Shown: in pieces, positions 1-7,917 of the stretch
Numbering within the stretch: the stretch's first letter is position 1
Layout: the number at the start of each line of letters is the position of its first letter
From: Anaerolineae bacterium
GTDB taxonomy: Bacteria > Chloroflexota > Anaerolineae > Aggregatilineales > Phototrophicaceae
Direction: 5' to 3'
DNA: 64,000 nucleotides
Assembly (NCBI GenBank): GCA_022843385.1
Contig: JALHNT010000007.1
Location: forward strand, 82,240 to 146,239
Notes under the pieces: generated by a model
Told to the model about the DNA's origin: nothing
The model's database searches: none
Seen by the model: only the letters and a program-made list of their open reading frames with translations
Made by a program: the position numbers and the translations under genes

Positions 1-384
1 CCAGTCTTTGGCTTCCTGAAGCGGCAGGTCACGCAGGAAGTCGATGCTCAGTTCGCCACGTTCCTGAGTGATGCGCCGCAGGACATCCTGGATGCGCGGC
101 CCTTTCTGATTGGCGAGTCCGGCGGGTTTGATGGCCTCGATGACCGCTTCGATGGCGGCATCCCGTACTGCTTCGTAGGTGGGGAAGCGTGCCTTCAGCG
201 CCGCGAAAGCGCGGTCACGGTTAGCATCGGTGGTGCTTTGGCTGAGGATGCAGCTCACCAGCTCATCCATTGGGGAAAGCCACTGCCGCCAATCGGTGCT
301 GCCGTACATCTGGGTGAGTGCGGCTTCGATAGGTTCATACTTGGCCTTGCGGCGTTCAAAGTCGTCGAGGGTCTGTTGCTTCAT
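1..384 (-). CDS. Endonuclease III-like DNA glycosylase (HhH-GPD), 3' end cut off by window edge
   Basis: I translated the minus strand from the ATG at 382-384; the frame stays open for 128 codons to the left edge. The protein begins MKQQTLDDFERRK and contains DELVSCILSQSTTDANRDRA followed by AVIEAIKPAGLANQKGPRI. The LVSxxLSQxTxD segment and the IKxxGxxNxKxxRI segment match the helices that open the endonuclease III / HhH-GPD fold. This family removes oxidised bases and nicks abasic sites during base excision repair. The catalytic Lys/Asp of the helix-hairpin-helix and any C-terminal Fe-S cysteines would lie beyond the window, so bifunctional lyase activity cannot be judged. The gene diverges from the DUF4058 gene to its right, leaving about 120 bp for promoters. 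The family is clear; the exact subfamily (Nth or a distant relative) is not. Confidence 0.82.
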   Translation of the reverse strand, partial: MKQQTLDDFERRKAKYEPIEAALTQMYGSTDWRQWLSPMDELVSCILSQSTTDANRDRAFAALKARFPTYEAVRDAAIEAVIEAIKPAGLANQKGPRIQDVLRRITQERGELSIDFLRDLPLQEAKDW

Positions 385-472
385 ACCATGATTGTATGTC
401 GGAATCCGATTGGAGCAAGCGGCAGGTGAGAAGATTCATGAAGCGGATTCGGCTCAGATCGTGGCGTGTCGC

Positions 473-478
473 TATAAT
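473..478 (+). promoter_or_regulatory. -10 element (TATAAT) for the DUF4058 gene
   Basis: A perfect TATAAT lies 30 bp before the ATG at 508. No good -35 box is visible 16-18 bp upstream (the best is near 448-455). A transcript starting about 7 bp downstream would exclude the TTG at 478 as start codon and supports the ATG at 508. Confidence 0.45.
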
Positions 479-507
479 TGAATCAGACCGATGAAAGTGA
501 GCGCACG

Positions 508-1479
508 ATGGTCATCCGTTCGATCCGAAATCAATACCGGGGCATCAATGCCCACCTGCACAGCTACTGGCAATCACAACCCGGTTGGCCTGAATTTCAC
601 ACCGGCTACCTGCTCAATCTGCTGTATGCCCTGAAGCCGCTGCTGCTCACACGCGGCTACACCGTTGAACTCGAACCCTCGCTGCAAATCCGGCGGCTGG
701 ATGGAGTTGGGGGCAGCGAGTATCCCGAATCGGATCTGACGATTTTTGACCTGAGGCCAGAACGTCGGCCAATGCCACAGCCCTTCCCCGGCCAGACCCA
801 CGCTGGTGAGTTGACGCTGCCAATTCGTGAGAGTATCTTTCTCGAACCCCAATCGGAAAAGACCTATCAAGCACTGCGGATCGATGATGCGCGCACCAAA
901 CGGGGTGAGCCGCTGGTCTGGATCGAGGTGTTGTCACCTTCCAATAAACCTGGTGGACGCGATGCACGCCAGTATTTCGCCAAGCGCGAGAAGATCGTCG
1001 AGACCGGTATCGTGTTCGTCGAAATCGATTATCTGCACGAGTCCGACAGCACCATCCTGCGCCTGGAAAGCCCGACGACGGATAGTCCCCATCCCTATCA
1101 TGTGCTGATCGTTGATCCGCGCCCGACGCTGAACGACGGGGTGGCGCGGGTCATCGGCTTTGATGTGGACGAGGTTATCCCCACGCCGGAGATCGCGCTC
1201 AACGGCGATGATCGGCTGACGCTGCCACTCGATCTCCCTTATCACACCACGCTGCAACACGCTCTGTACGGACTGGAACGGGTGGATTATGCCGTGCTGC
1301 CGCTGCGCTTTGAACGCTACCGCGAACACGATCAGGCGCGCATCCTCAACCGAGTGCTGGCGGTGCTGCAAGCCTGGAAAGCCGGACTGGATTTGGAGAG
1401 CGGCCCCTTCCCGGCTCTTGAAAGACCCTATGCAGAAGCGATGGAACTATGGCAGCAGATGCAAACAAAAGCACCCTGA
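508..1479 (+). CDS. DUF4058 family protein
   Basis: The protein is 323 residues from the ATG at 508. It carries IEVLSPSNKPGG followed by YFAKREKIVETG and VEIDYL, the hallmark block of DUF4058, a family common in cyanobacteria and Chloroflexota. In that family these acidic and lysine residues resemble a PD-(D/E)XK nuclease-like core, but no biochemical role is established. There is no signal peptide or membrane segment, so it should be cytoplasmic. An in-frame TTG at 478 would add ten residues, but it overlaps the TATAAT box. The stop codon lies inside the stem of a terminator that serves the opposite strand. It is a single-gene unit between a DNA repair gene and a small membrane protein gene, so context does not reveal its function. 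Confidence 0.8.
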   Translation: MVIRSIRNQYRGINAHLHSYWQSQPGWPEFHTGYLLNLLYALKPLLLTRGYTVELEPSLQIRRLDGVGGSEYPESDLTIFDLRPERRPMPQPFPGQTHAGELTLPIRESIFLEPQSEKTYQALRIDDARTKRGEPLVWIEVLSPSNKPGGRDARQYFAKREKIVETGIVFVEIDYLHESDSTILRLESPTTDSPHPYHVLIVDPRPTLNDGVARVIGFDVDEVIPTPEIALNGDDRLTLPLDLPYHTTLQHALYGLERVDYAVLPLRFERYREHDQARILNRVLAVLQAWKAGLDLESGPFPALERPYAEAMELWQQMQTKAP

Positions 1480-1499
1480 GCCACATCGGTCAGGGTGCT
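1466..1499 (-). terminator. Intrinsic terminator of the small membrane protein gene
   Basis: AGCACCCTGA (1470-1479) and TCAGGGTGCT (1490-1499) form a perfect 10-bp stem with a 10-base loop. Read on the minus strand, the stem runs into TTTTGTTTG, as expected for a Rho-independent terminator of the gene ending at 1519. The left arm contains the stop codon of the opposite-strand DUF4058 gene. The same stem may also slow plus-strand transcription, although no T-run follows on that strand. Confidence 0.8.
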
Positions 1500-1518
1500 G
1501 AAGGGATAACCAGATAAC

Positions 1519-1803
1519 TTACCGATTCGACCAGATCATGTCGGCCATTTCGGCCACGACCACTGCGCCGACCAGCGCCACGGCGGCGCTCGGCAGACTG
1601 AGGACGGTGCTGAGTTCGGCGTCGCCGATCACGCTCAACAGCCGCAGCAGCGCGCCACCGGCAAACCCGCCGATGATCCCCGCCACCACATCATAGACCA
1701 TCACGATGGGCGTTTGTTCGCGCCGGAACATGCGCCCCACTGTCAAACCAACGACCGCACCAATCACACCCCAGACGATGAGGTTTATCAGTAGTGTGTT
1801 CAT
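1519..1803 (-). CDS. Small glycine-rich membrane protein, GlsB/YeaQ/YmgE-like
   Basis: The product is 94 residues with three hydrophobic segments at about 5-24, 37-60 and 68-88. The glycine-rich repeat AGIIGGFAGGALL and the N-terminal WGVIGAVVGLTVGR resemble the GlsB/YeaQ/YmgE (transglycosylase-associated) family. Those are 80-100 residue inner-membrane proteins that are often stress induced and whose mechanism is unknown. The gene ends in a strong intrinsic terminator and diverges from the YfhO-flippase gene, sharing a 183-bp intergenic region that contains a 7-bp inverted repeat. Similarity is at pattern level only, so another small membrane family is possible. Confidence 0.6.
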   Translation of the reverse strand: MNTLLINLIVWGVIGAVVGLTVGRMFRREQTPIVMVYDVVAGIIGGFAGGALLRLLSVIGDAELSTVLSLPSAAVALVGAVVVAEMADMIWSNR

Positions 1804-1874
1804 GAGTATGCTCCTTCTTCGTTGCTGGCTGCATTTCGACTTACCTTCAGTCTAGCACAGCCTTTTGAGCAAAT

Positions 1875-1894
1875 TGCATGAAGATTGTCATGCA
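1875..1894. promoter_or_regulatory. Inverted repeat, possible operator between divergent genes
   Basis: TGCATGA (1875-1881) and TCATGCA (1888-1894) are perfect 7-base arms separated by six bases. The site lies about 70 bp from the membrane-protein start and 93 bp from the YfhO-flippase start. A dimeric regulator could control both genes from here. This is inferred from symmetry and position only. Confidence 0.35.
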
Positions 1895-1928
1895 GGTTGC
1901 ACACATTCATCCGGTTATGATCTGCCCG

Positions 1929-1957
1929 TCGAAAAAAGTGGCGCGGCTGTGTATAAC
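1929..1957 (+). promoter_or_regulatory. Candidate sigma70-type promoter of the YfhO-flippase gene
   Basis: TCGAAA (1929-1934, four of six consensus positions) is separated by 17 bp from TATAAC (1952-1957, five of six). The expected start point is near 1964, giving a short leader before the Shine-Dalgarno GGAGGA at 1974-1979. Confidence 0.4.
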
Positions 1958-1986
1958 TGAGTCGATGCCATCTGGAGGAATCGCGC

Positions 1987-4900
1987 TTGATCCGACGCCG
2001 TTTGCCCGATCTCGCCATCATCGCCCTGCTCTTCCTGCTGCCGCTGATCGTATTCTGGCAACAGACGCTCGGCGGGCGCACCCTGATCCCGGCGGAAAAC
2101 CTGTACCAGTACGAACCCTACGCCACCTACCGCGAACAGGTCAATGCCCCTGCACAGCCCTACAACCCGCTGGTGAGCGATCTGGTGTTGCAGAACTTTC
2201 AGTGGAAGAGCTTCATCCGCCAGAGCCTGGCTGAGGGCGAAATCCCGCTGTGGAGTCCGCATCAGTTGGGCGGTGTGCCATTCCTGGCAGCCGGGCAGCA
2301 GTCCACCCTGTATCCCTTCAGCCTGATTTATTATGTTCTCCCGCTGCCGCTGGCCTATGGCTGGTTCACCGTCGTTCAATTGTGGCTGGCCGGGGTGTTC
2401 ATGTACGCCCTGCTGCGCGGACTGGACGTATCCCGTCCGGGTGCAGCGCTGGCGGGGGTGGTCTATCAACTCAGCGGCTTCTTCATCATCAGCGCGGTTT
2501 TCCCGATGATGATCGCGGCTGCCGCCTGGATACCCCTGACGCTGCTCATGACCGAGTTCATCATCCGGCAGCGTCCGGCGCTGCGCGGGCAGCCAGCCAC
2601 AATCCCCTGGGTGGTGATCGGCGGGATTGGGCTGGGCTGCAACATCCTGGCCGGGCATGTCGAGATCACCTACTACCTGCTCATCATCACTGCGTTCTAT
2701 GCGGCGGCGCGGCTGCTGGGGCTGGCCTGGGTCGCTCCGTTTGCCTCGCTGTCGCTGCGGTTCAAGCATCTGATCGGGCGCGGTCTGTGGCTGGTGGCGA
2801 TGGTCGGGCTGGGACTGGCGTTGGGGGCAGCGCAGTTCATCCCGCTGTTTGAGTTCGCCAGCCTGAATTACCGCGATGGGCGCAATCCGCTGGCGCAGAT
2901 TTTGGAATGGGCACACAAGCCGCGCGATGTCATCCAGTATCTCCTGCCCAACTTCTACGGCAACCCGACGCACCACACTTATTTCGACCTGTTCACCATG
3001 CAGACCGTGACCGAACTGAGCAATGCGCGCGGCGAGGGCATCCGAGCGATTGACTGGGGCATCAAGAATTACGTCGAAGGGGCGCTCTATGTCGGCATCC
3101 TGCCACTGCTGCTGGCGGCCTATGGCCTCATTCATGGCTGGATGCACCGCCGAGATAGTGACAAGAACCTCAGCCCCCAGCCCCCTCTCCGTTCACGGAG
3201 AGACGGAGTCGAAGTCAGCGAGGCAGGGGCGATGTCCAGACTCGCGCCGCGTCACCCGCCGCTCATCTTCCTGCTGCTGACCCTGATCGCGCTGACGGTT
3301 ATGTTCGGGCTGCCGACCTACGCCCTGCTGTATTATCTATTCCCCGGCATCAACCAGCTTCACTCGCCTTTCCGCTGGGTGCTGGCGGTCACGCTGGGTA
3401 TCGCGGCGCTGTCCGGCTTTGGCCTGGATGCCCTGCTGCGCGGCGGGCGCTCACGGCTGGCGCGGGGGTTTGCCTTCGGTTCATGGGCAGCCGGCGGCCT
3501 GATCCTGCTGGGATTGATCGGGGCGTGGCTGGCGTTCCCGACGCTGGAGCCGCTGTTCCAGCGCATTGTCGATCAGATGGCGCTGGCAGCGAATGCCTTC
3601 CGCGATGGGCGCATGTTCTTCAGCTACCAGTTCCCCAACCTCCTGATACTGAGCGTCATGCTGATCGGGTCGGGGGTGGTGTTCTGGTTGGGTAGTCGTC
3701 GCCGGTCGATAGTCGATAGTCGTCAGAAGGAAGCCGTCAGCCATCAGCCATCAGTTGGTGATGCGGCAGACTACCCTTCAACTCATCCCTCGTCCCTCGT
3801 CCCTCGTTACTCGCTACCAAGCACTTTTCACTTAGCACTTTTCACCATCCCCCTGGTGGCGCTCGACCTGATGCTGGCATCGTACAGCTTCAACCCGGTC
3901 AGCGATCCGGCGCTGCTGGACTTCCGGCCGCCGGCCATCGAGTGGCTTCAGGCACAGCCGGGGGCGTGGCGTTATATCACGATTGATGAGCCGTCGTTGG
4001 GCGAACGCGGCAAAATCCTCAACGCCAATATGACCTGGCGTTACGGGCTGGACGATGCGCGCGGTTACGAGAGCATCATCCCCAAACAATATGTCGAGTT
4101 CATGAGCCAGCTCGCGCCCCAGGTGCAGTTGGATTTCAACCGGGTGGCACCGCTGTATCCCGATTACCAGTATCAGGCGATGGGGATGGACTTCCGCCTG
4201 ACGGATGCGCTGACATCGCCGCTGCTCGGTCTGCTGAATGTGCGCTATGTCGTCAGCTCGAAGCAGTTCACCCTGCCCGATGCGCTGATTATCAGCCCCG
4301 AACCGCGCCGCCTCCTGCCCCTATGGAAGCTGGCGTATGAGGACGAGGCCGTTCGCATCTGGGAGCAGAACCCCTGGCCGCGCGCCTATGTCGCCCAGCC
4401 GTTTGATGACCAGCCCCCCGGCCTGGAGTTGAACTGGGGCGTCGGTTTTGAGGTGGCAATCGATAGCGATAGCGGGCGCGAGAAGATCCTCCACGCCAAC
4501 ATCAGCGCTGTCCCGTCATGGCTGGTGGTCAGCGAGACGCATCTGCCCGGCTGGCGCGCCTTCGTCCGGCCACGCGGGGGAGATGATAGCCTGGAGAAGC
4601 CGCTGGAGACCCAGATGGTGCTGAGTAATTTCATCGGCATCAACGTATCGCGCCCGTTGGTGCAGCCTTTGTATACCGGGATGACGCTGCCGGAAGCGCA
4701 GCAGATCGCGCTCGATAACGGGCAGATCACGGTGCGGTTGGTCTACAGTCCGGCCAGCTTTCAGATCGGCCTGTTCGCCTCGTTCATCGGCGGCATCCTG
4801 CTGATTTTTCTGATGGGCATCTATCTCTGGCGCCTGTTCATCGGTGCCGGCGATGGGAGCGGGGTGCAGGTGGTGGCGCGCAACAGCCTGGCCCCGATCA

Positions 4901-6357
4901 TCCTCAACCTGTTCAATCGCGGCATCGACTTCGGCTTCGCCTTCATCATGCTGCGTATCCTGGGACCGGAAGGCAACGGCATCTATGCCTATGCCGGCTT
5001 CATCTTCATGTGGTTCGACATCTTCACCAACTTCGGCCTGAACCTATTCCTGATCCGCGAGGTAGCGCGTGACCGGGGCAGCGCCCGCCGCATCCTGCTC
5101 AATACCAGCGCACTGCGTCTGCTGTTGATCGGCGTCGGCGTCCTGCTGCTGATCGGCTTCCTGTTCGTTCGTCAGAATGCGGGCGGCTCGATCCTGACGG
5201 CGGAGGGCATCCTCGCCATCGGGCTGCTGTATGTCGGGCTGCTGCCCAACAGCCTCAGCACCGGCCTCTCGGCGCTGTTTCAGGCGTTCCAGAAAGCCGA
5301 AGTCCCGGCGGCCATCGCCACGCTGGCGACTATCTCCAAGGTATCGCTGGGCATCCTGGCGCTGCTGCTGGGGTACGGCGTGATCGGTCTGGCCGCGGCC
5401 AGCATCGTCACCAATCTGCTGACGCTGGCGGTCATGGCCTGGGCGGCACGCCCCCTGCTGGTCGAGTCGTCCTCGGCAGGACAACGGGTTGAGCCAGCGC
5501 TGATGCGACAGATGGCAGGCGAGGGCTGGCCGTTGATGCTCAATCACTTCCTGGCGACCATCTTCTTTCAGATCGATGTCGTCATCATCCAGTATTTTCA
5601 CGGCGACCGCATGGTGGGCTTATACAATGTAGCCTACAAGTGGCTGAACGCCCTGAACGTTATCCCGGCTTTTCTCACGATGGCGCTGCTGCCTTCGATG
5701 TCGCGGCAGGCGCATGAAGACCGGGCGGCGCTCAAACGCAATTACCAGATGGCGATCAAGCTGCTATTCAGCACAGCGCTGCCCATCGCTGTCATCTTCA
5801 CGTTCATCGCCTACTTCCTGACCGAGGCGCTGGGCGGGCGCGAGTTCATCCCAGATGGGGCGATTGCCACCCAGTTGATGATCTGGAGCATCCCGATTGG
5901 CTGGATGAACAGCCTGACGCAGTATGTCCTGATCGCGTTGGATATGCAGCGCCGCATCACCACTGCTTTCGTCGTGGCAGTGTCGTTCAACATCATCAGC
6001 AACTGGCTGCTCATCCCGCGCTATGGTTATCAGGCGGCTGCCCTGACGACCATCGCTTCGGAGTTGATGCTGCTCATCCCGTTCGCGCTGCTGCTGCGCG
6101 GTGCGCTGGGGCCGCTCAACTGGTTCAATCTGCTGTGGAAACCGCTGGCTGCCGGGGCCGTCATGTTCATAACGCTGGGACTGCTCTATCCAGCGCAACC
6201 GCTGCTGGCGCTGCTGCTGGCGGTGACGCTGTATGGCGGGCTGCTGCTGGGGCTGCGCGTGCTGGATACCGATGAGATGGCGCGGCTGTTACCGCTGCTG
6301 CCGGGGCGGGTGCGCCAGATGAGTCTGGTGCGGCGCTACACTGCATCCGTCGGATAA
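1987..6357 (+). CDS. Fusion of a YfhO-type membrane protein with a polysaccharide flippase (MOP/Wzx-like)
   Basis: The start is TTG at 1987, chosen because GGAGGA sits seven bases upstream; the product has 1456 residues. Residues 1 to about 950 resemble the YfhO family: a first helix, the extracellular YQYEPYATYREQ region, many membrane helices and a large soluble domain (about 635-930) before a last helix at about 920-950. YfhO proteins are GT-C-like and take part in glycosylating cell-surface polymers. Residues about 965-1456 form a second unit with about 12-14 helices, beginning LAPIILNLFNRGIDFGFAF and containing LRILGPEGNGIYAYAGF, typical of Wzx/MOP flippases that move lipid-linked sugars across the membrane. 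The two are usually separate genes. Two loops of the first half carry low-complexity, repeat-like segments encoded at about 3165-3235 and 3698-3845. No frameshift is seen. The gene converges on a SpoIIAA-like gene three bases away. Confidence 0.78.
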   Translation: MIRRRLPDLAIIALLFLLPLIVFWQQTLGGRTLIPAENLYQYEPYATYREQVNAPAQPYNPLVSDLVLQNFQWKSFIRQSLAEGEIPLWSPHQLGGVPFLAAGQQSTLYPFSLIYYVLPLPLAYGWFTVVQLWLAGVFMYALLRGLDVSRPGAALAGVVYQLSGFFIISAVFPMMIAAAAWIPLTLLMTEFIIRQRPALRGQPATIPWVVIGGIGLGCNILAGHVEITYYLLIITAFYAAARLLGLAWVAPFASLSLRFKHLIGRGLWLVAMVGLGLALGAAQFIPLFEFASLNYRDGRNPLAQILEWAHKPRDVIQYLLPNFYGNPTHHTYFDLFTMQTVTELSNARGEGIRAIDWGIKNYVEGALYVGILPLLLAAYGLIHGWMHRRDSDKNLSPQPPLRSRRDGVEVSEAGAMSRLAPRHPPLIFLLLTLIALTVMFGLPTYALLYYLFPGINQLHSPFRWVLAVTLGIAALSGFGLDALLRGGRSRLARGFAFGSWAAGGLILLGLIGAWLAFPTLEPLFQRIVDQMALAANAFRDGRMFFSYQFPNLLILSVMLIGSGVVFWLGSRRRSIVDSRQKEAVSHQPSVGDAADYPSTHPSSLVPRYSLPSTFHLALFTIPLVALDLMLASYSFNPVSDPALLDFRPPAIEWLQAQPGAWRYITIDEPSLGERGKILNANMTWRYGLDDARGYESIIPKQYVEFMSQLAPQVQLDFNRVAPLYPDYQYQAMGMDFRLTDALTSPLLGLLNVRYVVSSKQFTLPDALIISPEPRRLLPLWKLAYEDEAVRIWEQNPWPRAYVAQPFDDQPPGLELNWGVGFEVAIDSDSGREKILHANISAVPSWLVVSETHLPGWRAFVRPRGGDDSLEKPLETQMVLSNFIGINVSRPLVQPLYTGMTLPEAQQIALDNGQITVRLVYSPASFQIGLFASFIGGILLIFLMGIYLWRLFIGAGDGSGVQVVARNSLAPIILNLFNRGIDFGFAFIMLRILGPEGNGIYAYAGFIFMWFDIFTNFGLNLFLIREVARDRGSARRILLNTSALRLLLIGVGVLLLIGFLFVRQNAGGSILTAEGILAIGLLYVGLLPNSLSTGLSALFQAFQKAEVPAAIATLATISKVSLGILALLLGYGVIGLAAASIVTNLLTLAVMAWAARPLLVESSSAGQRVEPALMRQMAGEGWPLMLNHFLATIFFQIDVVIIQYFHGDRMVGLYNVAYKWLNALNVIPAFLTMALLPSMSRQAHEDRAALKRNYQMAIKLLFSTALPIAVIFTFIAYFLTEALGGREFIPDGAIATQLMIWSIPIGWMNSLTQYVLIALDMQRRITTAFVVAVSFNIISNWLLIPRYGYQAAALTTIASELMLLIPFALLLRGALGPLNWFNLLWKPLAAGAVMFITLGLLYPAQPLLALLLAVTLYGGLLLGLRVLDTDEMARLLPLLPGRVRQMSLVRRYTASVG
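3165..3235. repeat. GC-rich repeat-like segment with hairpin inside the YfhO-flippase gene
   Basis: This stretch has a C-rich run (CCCCCAGCCCCCTCTCC) and a perfect hairpin, CTCTCCG (3185-3191) with CGGAGAG (3196-3202) around a TTCA loop. It has the style of intergenic repeats in Chloroflexota and cyanobacteria. It stays in frame and encodes a Pro/Arg-rich loop of about 24 residues between two membrane helices. Confidence 0.5.
3698..3845. repeat. Heptanucleotide tandem-repeat island inside the YfhO-flippase gene
   Basis: The segment contains two TCGATAG units (3706-3719), two CAGCCAT units (3738-3751), three TCCCTCG units (3786-3806) and two CACTTTTC units (from about 3822). It reads through in frame as a hydrophilic loop of about 50 residues following the helix that ends FWLGSRRR. 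The style matches the intergenic island at 8815-9300. Confidence 0.65.
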
Positions 6358-6360
6358 GAC

Positions 6361-6732
6361 CTACCGTCTGCTCATCATCTCCAGGGCGCGTTCCATGTGT
6401 TTGACGCAGGCTGTGCGCGCCAGCAAACCAGGAGCGTTGTTGCGCAGTGCACTGAGCATCACTTGAAGATAAGGAGGGGCGGAGACGGCCACCACGATTC
6501 CCAGATTCAGCGGCATAAAGCGTTCAATGCGACCCAGGGCAGTGACAATGCTTGCAGGAACTTCAGGGGATTGGCGAAAATCGGCGATGATGTTGACGCG
6601 CTGCTGAACAGTCGTGAGCAACTGCTTCACATCATCGATCATGCTGTGCATATCGTTGAGATCCCATTTGGCGGGAAAGGCTATCAGAATGAGGTTCTTC
6701 TGGTCATTGCCCCAGGCGACCTCAATTGGCAT
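6361..6732 (-). CDS. Small SpoIIAA/STAS-like cytoplasmic protein
   Basis: The product is 123 residues from the ATG at 6730-6732, which has AGGAGG five bases upstream; another ATG lies one codon further up. It starts MPIEVAWGNDQKNLILIAF and has VQQRVNIIADFRQS in the middle and NLGIVVAVSAP later. This matches two other genes in the window (11448-11855 and 11852-12253) in length, opening beta strand, central 'V..RV..I.D/N' strand and C-terminal hydrophobic strand. The layout suggests an alpha/beta fold like SpoIIAA/STAS, widely seen in Chloroflexota and often annotated as STAS/SEC14-like. No catalytic residues are evident. Its function is unknown; a protein-binding or lipid-sensing role is a guess. 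It converges on the flippase gene. Confidence 0.6.
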   Translation of the reverse strand: MPIEVAWGNDQKNLILIAFPAKWDLNDMHSMIDDVKQLLTTVQQRVNIIADFRQSPEVPASIVTALGRIERFMPLNLGIVVAVSAPPYLQVMLSALRNNAPGLLARTACVKHMERALEMMSRR

Positions 6733-7023
6733 CATAGCCTCCTTAGCCGCTATTTGGTGTTTCATTATCATGTTTATCCCTTTGAGGCTGCGAGGCTGGC
6801 AGATGTCCGGGTACTCCCACTTCCCGTTGGGGAAGCCATCAGCCAACCAACGCCACCACATGTCCATCCGCTTATAATCTCATTCTACCGTAATTTCTAT
6901 TGTAATCAATTAAGGTTGCATCAGTATTCCATGAATAATTAACATATGCATTTTCGATGGAACTTTATCCAGGCCACTATCGTCTTAAAGGCTGAGTGGA
7001 TCGTATACCAAGGAGAAACTGAT

Positions 7024-7776
7024 ATGACAGTAACACTCAAAACCAAATGGATTGGACTGGCCGCTGGGGTGGCACTGGGATTGGCGCTGGTCATCTCATT
7101 GGCCGCCCGCCCAGCAGCCGCGCAAAGTGACAACAGTGAAGCCCGCACTATCAGCGTCAGTGGCAGCGGCGAGGCCAGTGGTCAGCCGGACATTGCCTAC
7201 GTCAATCTGGGTGTGGACATCAGCAACGCGGACATCAGCCAGGCGTTGAACCAGGCCAACACGGCGCTGGCGGCGATTGTCAGCGCGATTGAAGGGGCGG
7301 GCATCGCGACCGACGACATCCAGACGCAGAATTACAACGTCTTCCCGCAGGAGAACTTTGATCCGCGCACCGGCATGGCGACCGGCGAACGGGTTTACCG
7401 CGTGACGGCCAGCGTCAACGTCACGGTGCGCGACATCAGCCAGGCCGGGACGGTGATGCAAGCCGGGCTGAACGCCGGTGCCAACCTGGTCAACAGCATC
7501 AGCTTCGGCATTGCCGATACGAAGGCGCTGGAAGCCGAAGCGCGGCAGCGCGCTGTGGCTGATGCCCGCGATAAGGCGCAGCAGTTGGCCGACGCTTTCG
7601 GCGTCTCGCTGGGCGAAGTCGTCACGGTCGTCGAGTCGTTTGGCCCGGCGGTCCCAATGCCCCAGTTTGATCGGGCGATGGCCTTCGCGGCGGCTGATGT
7701 GAGTGCGCCGACTATCAATCCCGGTCAGTTGAGCGTCTCGGTTCAGGTGAGTGTGACCTTCGCCATCGGCGGGTAA
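7024..7776 (+). CDS. Secreted SIMPL-domain protein (DUF541)
   Basis: The start is ATG 7024, with AGGAGA at 7011-7016; earlier in-frame starts lack a ribosome site. The 250-residue product has a signal peptide with hydrophobic core GLAAGVALGLALVISL ending in an AxA-type site near residue 35. Next comes the SIMPL signature: ISVSGSGEASGQPDIAYVNLGV, written here as its two halves ISVSGSGEAS and GQPDIAYVNLGV, then VRDISQAGTVMQAGLNAG and EARQRAVADARDKAQQLADA. SIMPL proteins are exported or periplasmic; members include BP26 and mammalian SIMPL, and the bacterial role is not settled. A good terminator follows directly, so the gene is probably monocistronic. Confidence 0.88.
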   Translation: MTVTLKTKWIGLAAGVALGLALVISLAARPAAAQSDNSEARTISVSGSGEASGQPDIAYVNLGVDISNADISQALNQANTALAAIVSAIEGAGIATDDIQTQNYNVFPQENFDPRTGMATGERVYRVTASVNVTVRDISQAGTVMQAGLNAGANLVNSISFGIADTKALEAEARQRAVADARDKAQQLADAFGVSLGEVVTVVESFGPAVPMPQFDRAMAFAAADVSAPTINPGQLSVSVQVSVTFAIGG

Positions 7777-7784
7777 CCTTCGTC

Positions 7785-7820
7785 GGCAGGGGGCTGGACT
7801 ATCGAGCCTCCTGCCTGTTT
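7785..7820 (+). terminator. Intrinsic terminator after the SIMPL gene
   Basis: GGCAGGGGGCT (7785-7795) pairs with AGCCTCCTGCC (7805-7815) over 11 bp with one G-U pair and a nine-base loop, followed by TGTTT. It begins nine bases after the SIMPL stop codon. Confidence 0.75.
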
Positions 7821-7917
7821 CCCCTCTCTATCAACATTCACATCATCCTCTAAGGAAATAATCAGCCGCACACGGCATCACTATACTGGTTTGATTCTTA
7901 CCAAAGGTGCAGTGTGG

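Noticed and set aside
478..508. TTG at 478 as start of the DUF4058 gene
   Set aside because: It overlaps the TATAAT box, so it would lie upstream of the transcription start.
1915..3147. Long open frame on the minus strand inside the YfhO-flippase gene (410 codons)
   Set aside because: It reads as Gln/Arg/Asp-rich sequence without a domain, has no ribosome site and is antisense to a gene with clear membrane helices; GC-rich coding DNA produces such mirror frames.
7059..7110. Lipoprotein signal for the SIMPL protein
   Set aside because: No cysteine follows the hydrophobic core; cleavage looks like an ordinary AxA site.
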